DNA of 5,399 nt from Lachnospiraceae bacterium (GTDB lineage Bacteria; Bacillota; Clostridia; Lachnospirales; Lachnospiraceae), in the NCBI GenBank assembly GCA_003519685.1, contig DOWG01000258.1, positions 1 through 5,399 on the forward strand. Direction: 5' to 3'. The notes below the pieces were generated by a model. It was given only the letters and a program-made list of their open reading frames with translations. It did no database searches and was not told where the DNA came from. This document shows positions 1-5,399 of this stretch, piece by piece (positions within the stretch are counted from its first letter, which is position 1; each line of letters opens with the position of its first letter). The position numbers and the translations under genes are program-made.

Positions 1-133
1 ATGAATATATATAAGATCCTATTCATATCAAAAACTTGAAATCACTTATGGCACTTAAATCAAGTTTCCCTTATAAAAAATGTATCATTACAATTAAAAG
101 CAAGAAATACAAATGAATTAGGAGGAAGGAAGC
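1..133. other. AT-rich leader upstream of the kinase gene
   Basis: This stretch has no convincing gene. It holds two short imperfectly placed inverted repeats: ATGAATA at 1-7 with TATTCAT at 20-26, and AAACTTGA at 32-39 with TCAAGTTT at 60-67. CACTTA is also repeated directly at 43-48 and 53-58. TATAAA at 72-77 and TATCAT at 83-88 resemble -10 boxes, but neither has a good -35 at proper spacing, so I call no promoter. The region probably carries the control signals of the kinase gene. Confidence 0.5.
120..125 (+). promoter_or_regulatory. Ribosome binding site of the galactokinase-like gene
   Basis: A perfect AGGAGG lies 8 bases before the ATG at 134. This fixes the start codon of the kinase and points to efficient translation. 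Confidence 0.85.
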
Positions 134-1375
134 ATGCAACTACCGAGTAAGACGATGCTAGAAAAAGTTTATGGGGAAAGTCAGAATAGTTCAAAACGAT
201 TTGAAGATTTAGCACGATATTTTACAGTACATTTTAAGTCGGAACAGATGAAGTTTTTCTCTTCACCGGGAAGAACGGAAATCATAGGAAATCATACCGA
301 CCATAATGGGGGAAAAATACTGGCGGCAAGTATTGACATGGATACCATTGGAGCGGCATTTCCCAATCATTCGGATATTATTTCTATTATTAGTGAGGGA
401 TACGAAGGCGAGATTACGGTAGATCTATCTGCACTTGATCAAATTCCGCAAAATCAGGGAACCCTGTCATTAGTGGCGGGGATGATGAATGCTGCAAGGA
501 ATTTTGGCTTTCAGGTATCCGGCTTCAATGCATATATTTCCTCAAATGTAATCGGTGCGGCTGGGGTAAGTTCCTCTGCTTCCTTTGAAATGTTGATCTG
601 CTCGATCATTAATTATTTTTTCAACAATAATGCATTAAGCTATGTTGACTATGCAAAAATAGGTCAAAATGCGGAAAATAAATATTGGAATAAGGCTTCC
701 GGTCTTATGGACCAAATGGCTTGCGCAGTTGGAGGCGTCATTTCATTAGACTTTTCGAATGATGTGAAATTTGAAAAAATTGATTTTACTTTTTCACAGA
801 TGGGATATGAATTAATTATTATTAATACCGGCAAGGGACATGCAGATTTAAGCCATGAATATTCTGAAATTCCGTTGGAAATGAAATTAGTTGCACAGGA
901 ATTAGACAAGGCTCAGCTTTCAGAGAGTAATTTATCTGCTTTTTTGGATGGATTTACGGAGATAGAAGCCAATATTTCAAATGACAGGGCACTTTTGCGT
1001 GCATTTCATTTTTATGAAGAAAACCGTCGGGTCGAGGAAGCCATAAAGGCAGTTCAAGAAGAAAATGGAGAGAAACTGTTAAAATTAATAGAGGAATCCG
1101 GTAATTCATCATGGAAATGGCTGCAAAACTGTTACTCGGTAGAGAATTATAAAGAACAAAAAGTTTCTTTAGTACTGGCACTAACCGAATTTTTCTTAAG
1201 AAAAATAGGGGATGGCTGCTGCCGTGTACACGGCGGAGGATTTGCCGGAGTTATCCTAAGTGTTATCCCGAAAACTGAAGTTTCTAATTATATTCAATTC
1301 ATATCAAAATTTGTTGATCCGGATAACATATATCCGATACATATTCGTAAATACGGTGCAATTCAGTTGGATTAG
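134..1375 (+). CDS. galK: Galactokinase-like GHMP sugar kinase
   Basis: Likely transfers phosphate from ATP to C1 of galactose or a related sugar in the cytoplasm, the entry step of the Leloir pathway. All three GHMP-kinase motifs are visible. The galactokinase signature PGRTEIIGNHTDHNGGK is at residues 45-61. The phosphate-binding loop GAAGVSSSASFE is at 141-152. The C-terminal glycine loop CRVHGGGFAGVI is at 363-374. R47 and D193 (in GLMDQMACAVGG) match the catalytic Arg and Asp of galactokinases. At 413 residues it has normal family length. A perfect AGGAGG supports the ATG. Two features are odd. Asn53 replaces the Glu of the usual IGEHTDYN sugar-binding motif, and the first Gly of the phosphate loop appears to be Ala. 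These mark a divergent clade, known to me from clostridial proteins annotated as galactokinase. The exact substrate is therefore less certain than the fold. The gene is AT-rich, and a hydrolase remnant follows on the same strand. Confidence 0.85.
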   Translation: MQLPSKTMLEKVYGESQNSSKRFEDLARYFTVHFKSEQMKFFSSPGRTEIIGNHTDHNGGKILAASIDMDTIGAAFPNHSDIISIISEGYEGEITVDLSALDQIPQNQGTLSLVAGMMNAARNFGFQVSGFNAYISSNVIGAAGVSSSASFEMLICSIINYFFNNNALSYVDYAKIGQNAENKYWNKASGLMDQMACAVGGVISLDFSNDVKFEKIDFTFSQMGYELIIINTGKGHADLSHEYSEIPLEMKLVAQELDKAQLSESNLSAFLDGFTEIEANISNDRALLRAFHFYEENRRVEEAIKAVQEENGEKLLKLIEESGNSSWKWLQNCYSVENYKEQKVSLVLALTEFFLRKIGDGCCRVHGGGFAGVILSVIPKTEVSNYIQFISKFVDPDNIYPIHIRKYGAIQLD

Positions 1376-1456
1376 GGATGGAAGTATTTATAGAAAATCA
1401 AAAATCAGAAGATTGAAAAATGGAATCACTGGGAGATCTGGGTATATGAGGATAAG

Positions 1457-1900
1457 GTGGATAGAGAAGATTTCGGAAACATGCATACAGTTCCCTATTA
1501 TGATACCTTGACCGAGAAAGCGATCCAAAGGCTTGAAAATGGGGAAAATATTCTTTTGCTGCCGAAGCCGGATAAAATAGGGGAGAGTGAATGGAAAAAG
1601 CTATTGGAGAGCGGAGCTTCCATCAACCTTGATTCCGTAGCGGATTTTCGGCCGATTTCCATGTTTGTACCAAACTTTTTTAATAATCACAAATGCTCTA
1701 ATTTATTTGAGGCAAAGGTTTTACAAGGGAAGGTCTTGGTGTGCAGTTTGAATTTTGATTCGGAAAAATGTAAGAAAATCGAGGTAAGATATCTGAAACA
1801 GGCGATGTTAGAATATTTCACTTCGGCGGATTTTGAACCGAATCAAAGGCTGGAGGTAGAGGAGCTGCAAGGCTTTTTTCGGACGGAAGCTTCCAAGTAA
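1457..1900 (+). CDS. C-terminal remnant of a glycoside hydrolase family 2 protein
   Basis: This 147-residue frame resembles the C-terminal accessory domain of family 2 beta-glycosidases. Matching pieces are ENILLLP at residues 30-36, and NLFEAKVLQGKVLVCSLNF at 82-100, which follows the family pattern of LFE-x-KVG-x-GKLLVCS. The catalytic barrel and N-terminal domains are absent. The coding signal continues upstream of the GTG as far as about 1394, where the same frame reads KWNHWEIWVYEDKV, typical of this domain, until a TAG at 1391. No ATG serves that longer frame. The GTG has GAGGA at 1448-1452 only 4 bases ahead, and ATG 1481 is an alternative start. The part between the LLLP strand and the LFEAKV strand seems shorter than in full-length relatives, so an internal deletion is likely. 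It lies 81 bases after the kinase stop on the same strand, with no terminator between. It is most likely a pseudogene fragment, although a small expressed protein cannot be excluded. The family assignment rests on remembered motifs. Confidence 0.6.
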   Translation: MDREDFGNMHTVPYYDTLTEKAIQRLENGENILLLPKPDKIGESEWKKLLESGASINLDSVADFRPISMFVPNFFNNHKCSNLFEAKVLQGKVLVCSLNFDSEKCKKIEVRYLKQAMLEYFTSADFEPNQRLEVEELQGFFRTEASK

Positions 1901-1966
1901 TCCATTTATGGCATGGTTTGATTATCGTAAATAAAAAAGAGAACCGAGGCTGTTGCATCGTAAAGG
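1901..1966. other. Convergent intergenic gap without a clear terminator
   Basis: This is the space between two converging genes. A T-rich run for leftward transcription (T6 read on the minus strand near 1932-1940) lies after the regulator stop, but I cannot fold a strong GC stem before it. An 8-base direct repeat, ATCGTAAA, occurs at 1924-1931 and 1957-1964 and is probably chance. Confidence 0.4.
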
Positions 1967-2815
1967 CTATTTTTCGACATGATTACGATAGGCACTGGGC
2001 GTACATTTCTCCCATTTTTTAAAGGTGGAGCAAAAGGCACTTTCGCTTGCAAAGCCGGTACGAAAGCAGATTTCTTTCACTGAGCTGTTCGTATTTTTTA
2101 ATAGGAATTTGGCAGAATTGATCCGGGATGCGATGATATATTCATGGGGTGTAAAGCCGGTTTCGCTTTTGAACATCCTGGTAAAGTAATAGGGACTTAA
2201 GGAAGCCCTTGACGATAATGCCTCCAGGGTCATATTTTCGCATAGGTGTTCATTAATATAGGCAATGATCTCATCTGCAATATTGGAGCTACTGGACCCT
2301 GCCGCGGTATTTTCCCGGGAGAGCAATAACTCGGTCAGTATATTCGTTATGTATTGCGATACCAGGGCTTCTTTAATGGGTTTGTTTTCATGAAACATAA
2401 GATAGATCTTGTGTAAATATTTCTCAAAGATATAAGTGTCTTTTAAGGTGACAACCAGGCCGGTAATGGAGGTGACCATATGGAAATATTCCCTTGCTGT
2501 CGGGCCGTCAAAATGCAGCCATTCCGCTTCCCACCCTGTATGGGTGTAATAGGTATGCGGCTTATAGCAATCCAGAAACACGATCTGATCCTTTTCGACA
2601 TACTGGGTATGGTTATCGACTTCGATATAGCAGCTACCTTTCTTTACATGCATGATAAGAAAACTGTCATAGGAATTCCGGTGTAAATAATAAGTTGGTT
2701 CATAATAGAAATAACCGACATAAGTAGGGTAGAAAAAGGCCTTTTTCGCTTGAACACTGGCTGTGTAGATATAATAATCGGAGTTTTTGCGGACGCCGGC
2801 TTCGTTTGAATACAT
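1967..2815 (-). CDS. AraC-family transcriptional regulator with N-terminal cupin domain
   Basis: A sugar-type DNA-binding regulator of 282 residues, the usual length for the family. The N-terminal part (roughly residues 40-105) is a cupin-like sensing domain with a MHVKKGSCYIEVDN strand pair and DCYKPHTYY. The C-terminal part is the AraC double helix-turn-helix. The first helix-turn-helix is MTLEALSSRASLSPYYFTRM at 195-214, and the second spans about 245-277, containing VKEICFRTGFASESAF and ending near TPSAYR. A Ser-rich linker (SSSS, 174-177) separates the halves. The start has GGAG at 2827-2830 on the coding strand, 11 bases ahead, with a second AAGGAG just upstream. It is transcribed divergently from the DUF5107/TPR gene, the classic layout for an activator of the neighbour. 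The inducer cannot be read from the sequence; a sugar released from a glycoside is an inference from context. Confidence 0.9.
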   Translation of the reverse strand: MYSNEAGVRKNSDYYIYTASVQAKKAFFYPTYVGYFYYEPTYYLHRNSYDSFLIMHVKKGSCYIEVDNHTQYVEKDQIVFLDCYKPHTYYTHTGWEAEWLHFDGPTAREYFHMVTSITGLVVTLKDTYIFEKYLHKIYLMFHENKPIKEALVSQYITNILTELLLSRENTAAGSSSSNIADEIIAYINEHLCENMTLEALSSRASLSPYYFTRMFKSETGFTPHEYIIASRINSAKFLLKNTNSSVKEICFRTGFASESAFCSTFKKWEKCTPSAYRNHVEK

Positions 2816-2826
2816 AATGGTAATAT

Positions 2827-2833
2827 CTCCTTT
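2827..2833 (-). promoter_or_regulatory. Ribosome binding site of the AraC-type regulator
   Basis: Read on the minus strand this is AAAGGAG, ending 11 bases before the ATG. The spacing is slightly long. A second purine block (AAGGAG, 2834-2839) lies directly upstream. Confidence 0.65.
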
Positions 2834-2852
2834 CTCCTTAGCGGAGCGTTTC

Positions 2853-2883
2853 TATCGTATAGGATACAATTTCCTATACGATA
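2853..2883. repeat. Perfect 12-bp inverted repeat in the regulator leader
   Basis: TATCGTATAGGA at 2853-2864 and TCCTATACGATA at 2872-2883 are exact reverse complements with a 7-base spacer. The repeat lies between the predicted start of the regulator mRNA (about 2899) and its ribosome site, so it is either a dyad operator or a 5'-leader RNA hairpin. No T-run follows the stem on either strand, so it is not an ordinary intrinsic terminator. Confidence 0.8.
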
Positions 2884-2905
2884 AAAAGACAAGATTTATA
2901 TACTC

Positions 2906-2933
2906 ATTATAGCATTAATTCTTGCAAGGTCAA
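2906..2933 (-). promoter_or_regulatory. Sigma-A-type promoter of the AraC-type regulator
   Basis: On the minus strand TTGACC (2928-2933) and TATAAT (2906-2911) are separated by 16 bases, and TG one base before the -10 makes an extended -10 element. Predicted transcription start is near 2899. A TTGCAA (2922-2927) shared with the tandem operator candidates sits inside the spacer, which would suit autoregulation. Confidence 0.7.
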
Positions 2934-2974
2934 TGAAATCAAAGTATTCTATGGGATTTATAGCTTAAAAAATC

Positions 2975-3008
2975 TTTTGCAACAGAGCAATTTTTTGCAA
3001 TTAAGCAG
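2975..3008. promoter_or_regulatory. Tandem repeat, candidate operator for the AraC-type regulator
   Basis: TTTTGCAACAGAGCAA (2975-2990) and TTTTGCAATTAAGCAG (2993-3008) match at 12 of 16 positions and are offset by 18 bases. Each has the form TTGCAA, four variable bases, GCA plus purine, apart from a shared A at the fourth variable position. AraC-family activators bind such direct repeats just upstream of the -35 region. Here the second copy ends about 12 bases before the expected -35 of the rightward promoter. Binding by this particular regulator is inferred. Confidence 0.5.
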
Positions 3009-3043
3009 CAAGATTGAGGAATGATAATTCAGTTCCGGCATTA

Positions 3044-3049
3044 TATAAT
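3044..3049 (+). promoter_or_regulatory. -10 element of the DUF5107/TPR gene promoter
   Basis: A perfect TATAAT with no matching -35: at 17-base spacing the sequence is ATGATA (3021-3026). A good -10 with a missing -35 is typical of an activator-dependent promoter. The predicted start is near 3056, giving a leader of about 35 bases. Confidence 0.55.
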
Positions 3050-3077
3050 GAGACTAACAGTAACTGGGAAAGCGAAT

Positions 3078-3083
3078 AGGAGG
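3078..3083 (+). promoter_or_regulatory. Ribosome binding site of the DUF5107/TPR gene
   Basis: A perfect AGGAGG placed 7 bases before the ATG at 3091, which decides the start codon. Confidence 0.85.
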
Positions 3084-3090
3084 CATTCAT

Positions 3091-5399
3091 ATGGAAAAAG
3101 AATTATATGATGTAAAAATCTGTGAAGAGGATATGGTCATCCCTACATATGAGGTGGGAGAGCCAAACAAGAATCCTATTTTTTCGGAAAAAAGGGTTTA
3201 CCAGGGGAGCTCCGGGAAGGTTTATCCTTATCCGGTAATTGAAAAAATCTATGACGAAAAGGTTGATAAAACCTATCGTGCTGTAATTTTTGAGAATCAA
3301 TATATCCGGGTCACGGTTCTTCCGGAGTTGGGCGGAAGGATTTACCGGGCATTGGATAAAACCAATGATTATGATTTCGTCTATTATAACCGTGTCATTA
3401 AGCCGGCGCTGGTTGGATTGACCGGTCCCTGGATCTCCGGCGGTATTGAATTTAACTGGCCGCAGCATCACAGACCAACCACTTTCTCACCGGCAGATTA
3501 TACGATTCGGGAAAATGAGGACGGGAGTAAGTCCCTGCTCGTTCATGATATGGATCAGATGTATGGAACGGAAGTAATAACGGCGTTTACCTTATATCCG
3601 GATAAGGCCTATATTGAGATAAAAGGTCAGCTGTATAATGGAACACCGTTTCCGCAGACCTTTCTGTGGTGGGCGAATCCTGCGGTGGCGGTGAATGAGG
3701 ATACCCAATCCATTTTCCCGCCGGATGTCCACGCAGTAATGGATCACGGCAAGAGGGATGTGTCCCGTTTCCCGATTGCCACCGGAGTGTATTATAAGAA
3801 AGATTACAGCGCGGGTGTGGACATTTCCAGGTACAAGAATATTCTGGTACCGACTTCTTTTATGGCGGAGCATTCCGACTATGACTTCCTGGGGGGCTAT
3901 GACTACCGGAAAAAGGCAGGAATCCTTCACGTGGCCGATCATCATATTTCCCCCGGTAAAAAACAGTGGACCTGGGGATGCGGAGACTTCGGCAGAGCCT
4001 GGGATCGTAATCTTACGGACGAGGACGGACCCTATATTGAATTGATGGCGGGGGTATATACGGATAACCAGCCGGATTTTACATGGCTGAAGCCATTTGA
4101 GGAAAAGACCTTTCAGCAGTATTTTATGCCGTACAAAGCTGTTGGCCCGGTGAAAAATGCTTCGATCCATGCCGTGGTAAATATGGAGGCCAGGATGGAG
4201 GGGGTCTATGTCTGCGTCTATGCATCCTCGGAATACAGCGATGCGAAGATTATTCTTAAAAATAAAGGTTCCCAATGTGTACAGGAGAAAGCCGTGATTT
4301 CTCCAAATCATATCTTTGAACAGACCTTTGCGGTTTCTTATGAGAAAGAGACGGATCTGATGATAGAAGTCTATGATGCAGAGGATAATTTGCTGGTCAG
4401 CTACACTCCGGAGGAGAGTAAGATTGAGAAGATGCCGGAACCTGCAAAACCGGCGAAGGATCCCGCAGAGATCATGACGAATGAGGAGCTCTATCTGACC
4501 GGGCTGCATCTGGAACAGTATCGTCACGCTACCTATGAGCCGGATGGATATTATCTAGAAGGATTAAAGCGGGATTCCGGGGATATCCGGATAAATAATG
4601 CTTATGGTTCCTTGCTTTTAAGACGGGGACGCTTTCAGGATGCGGAGAATTACTTTAGAAAGGCGATTGCGCGATTGACCTGGAAGAATCCGAATCCTTA
4701 TAGCAGCGAACCCTATTATAATCTGGGTGTCTGCCTGTTTTACCAGGGAAGGAGCAAGGAAGCCTATGATGCATTTTTTAAAGCAGCCTGGTCCGGTGAA
4801 CAGCAGGAGATGTCTTATTACTATCTTGCGGCAATCGCAATGGGGCAGAAGAATTATGCACAGGCATTGGAATTCGTAGAGAAATCCTTAATTAAGAATG
4901 GTCATAACATTAAGGCAAGAGGGTTAAAAGCGTCTGTTTTAAGAAAGCTGGGCAGAGGGAAAGAAGCCATAGCCTACGCCAGGGAGAATTTGGTAATTGA
5001 CAGCTTTGACTACAGGAGCCGCTATGAGAGAATCCTGTTTCAAAAAGAGAACGGGGCATCCGCCCAGTCCATTTCGGAAGAGAAGGAAGCTCTCGTGCAA
5101 TTGATGCGTAATTTTTCCGTAAACTTTCTTCAGACTGCCATCGGTTATTCGGAGGCGGGAATGTATCCGGAGGCAATCGAAATATTAAAGCTCTGCAGGG
5201 AAGAGAAACCGATGCTAAAATATTACGAAGGATATTATTGTGATAAATTAGGAAATTCAGAGGAAGCAGATAAGGCATTTCGTGAGGCAATGCAGCGTTC
5301 TCCTTACTGTACCTTCCCGAATAAACTGGAGGATATACTTGTGCTGGAGCATGCGATCCGCAGAAATCCACAGGATTCGAAGGCACCCTGCTATCTTGG
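3091..5399 (+). CDS. DUF5107 domain protein with C-terminal tetratricopeptide repeats (3' end cut by window)
   Basis: The frame is open from the ATG to the window end, giving 769 codons without a stop, so the C terminus is missing. Residues about 40-345 form a DUF5107 domain, related in fold to galactose mutarotases. Visible blocks are VTVLPELGGRIY (74-85), GPWISGGIEFNWPQHH (112-127), FLWWANPAVAV (191-201), WTWGCGDFGRAWDRN (293-307) and YIELMAGVYTDNQPDF (315-330). H126, H127, E317 and D325 are candidate sugar-binding or catalytic residues by position in these blocks; this is inference. After a linker at about 345-470, TPR-type helix pairs run from about 499 to the end (near 499-528, 540-569, 572-603, 606-637, 679-709 and 710-739). 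There is no signal peptide or membrane segment, so it is likely cytoplasmic. Its role is unknown; a carbohydrate enzyme or binding protein is plausible. It is divergent from the AraC-type gene and probably activated by it. GC content is higher than in the kinase gene. Confidence 0.88.
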   Translation, partial: MEKELYDVKICEEDMVIPTYEVGEPNKNPIFSEKRVYQGSSGKVYPYPVIEKIYDEKVDKTYRAVIFENQYIRVTVLPELGGRIYRALDKTNDYDFVYYNRVIKPALVGLTGPWISGGIEFNWPQHHRPTTFSPADYTIRENEDGSKSLLVHDMDQMYGTEVITAFTLYPDKAYIEIKGQLYNGTPFPQTFLWWANPAVAVNEDTQSIFPPDVHAVMDHGKRDVSRFPIATGVYYKKDYSAGVDISRYKNILVPTSFMAEHSDYDFLGGYDYRKKAGILHVADHHISPGKKQWTWGCGDFGRAWDRNLTDEDGPYIELMAGVYTDNQPDFTWLKPFEEKTFQQYFMPYKAVGPVKNASIHAVVNMEARMEGVYVCVYASSEYSDAKIILKNKGSQCVQEKAVISPNHIFEQTFAVSYEKETDLMIEVYDAEDNLLVSYTPEESKIEKMPEPAKPAKDPAEIMTNEELYLTGLHLEQYRHATYEPDGYYLEGLKRDSGDIRINNAYGSLLLRRGRFQDAENYFRKAIARLTWKNPNPYSSEPYYNLGVCLFYQGRSKEAYDAFFKAAWSGEQQEMSYYYLAAIAMGQKNYAQALEFVEKSLIKNGHNIKARGLKASVLRKLGRGKEAIAYARENLVIDSFDYRSRYERILFQKENGASAQSISEEKEALVQLMRNFSVNFLQTAIGYSEAGMYPEAIEILKLCREEKPMLKYYEGYYCDKLGNSEEADKAFREAMQRSPYCTFPNKLEDILVLEHAIRRNPQDSKAPCYL

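Noticed and set aside
1..39. Twelve-codon open frame starting at the first base
   Set aside because: It is too short and AT-rich, has no visible ribosome site because of the window edge, and has no recognisable product.
664..1181. Two minus-strand open frames inside the kinase gene
   Set aside because: Both lie opposite conserved kinase motifs and have no independent signals.
1260..1511. Plus-strand frame of 83 codons bridging the kinase end and the remnant
   Set aside because: It starts inside the kinase in another frame, and its sequence is basic and low in information. The remnant frame from 1394 carries the family motifs instead.
1885..1894. Palindrome GGAAGCTTCC at the end of the hydrolase remnant
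   Set aside because: It is ten bases with no loop inside coding sequence and no second copy, so it is probably chance.
1901..1966. Intrinsic terminator between the converging genes
   Set aside because: There is a T-rich run on the minus strand, but the upstream bases form at most three or four weak pairs, so a terminator is not supported.
3103..3471. Minus-strand open frame of 122 codons
   Set aside because: It is a shadow of the start of the DUF5107 gene, with no domain and no supporting start signals.
3592..4527. Long minus-strand open frame of 311 codons
   Set aside because: It is fully antisense to the DUF5107 domain, whose plus-strand frame shows clear family motifs. The antisense product is rich in Ile, Leu, Arg and His with no recognisable domain and has no ribosome site.
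4910..5386. Minus-strand open frame of 158 codons
   Set aside because: It is antisense to the TPR region, where the plus frame has regular TPR periodicity. The product is Pro/Ser/Leu-rich and unrecognisable.

Overview
The window looks like carbohydrate-utilisation DNA from a low-to-moderate GC Gram-positive anaerobe, most likely a Clostridia/Lachnospiraceae-type Firmicute. This is inferred from strong AGGAGG ribosome sites, AT-rich leaders, the style of the galactokinase-like protein, and the pairing of a cupin-AraC regulator with a DUF5107/TPR protein. No species can be named from the sequence alone.

Layout. 1-133 is an AT-rich leader. 134-1375 (+) is a divergent galactokinase-like GHMP kinase. 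Downstream on the same strand, 1457-1900 holds a small protein that reads as the C-terminal end of a family 2 glycoside hydrolase; no catalytic portion precedes it, so it is probably a decayed remnant. 1901-1966 is a short convergent gap. 1967-2815 (-) is an AraC-family regulator. 2816-3090 is a divergent control region. It holds a good promoter for the regulator, a perfect 12-bp inverted repeat in the regulator's leader, a tandem pair of TTGCAA-containing repeats, and a promoter with a good -10 but no recognisable -35 for the rightward gene. 3091-5399 (+) is a large DUF5107 plus TPR protein that runs off the window end.

How the parts fit. The simplest reading is that the AraC-type protein senses a sugar and activates the divergent DUF5107/TPR gene through the tandem repeats just upstream of its weak promoter. 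The DUF5107 domain belongs to a poorly characterised group with a mutarotase-like fold and probably handles a carbohydrate in the cytoplasm. The kinase may phosphorylate a released galactose-type sugar, and the hydrolase remnant suggests that a glycosidase once stood beside it. The kinase side is more AT-rich than the DUF5107 side, so the two halves may have different histories.

The least explained elements are the DUF5107/TPR protein, the Glu-to-Asn change in the kinase sugar-binding motif, and the inverted repeat in the regulator's leader. I found no RNA genes, insertion sequences or CRISPR arrays.
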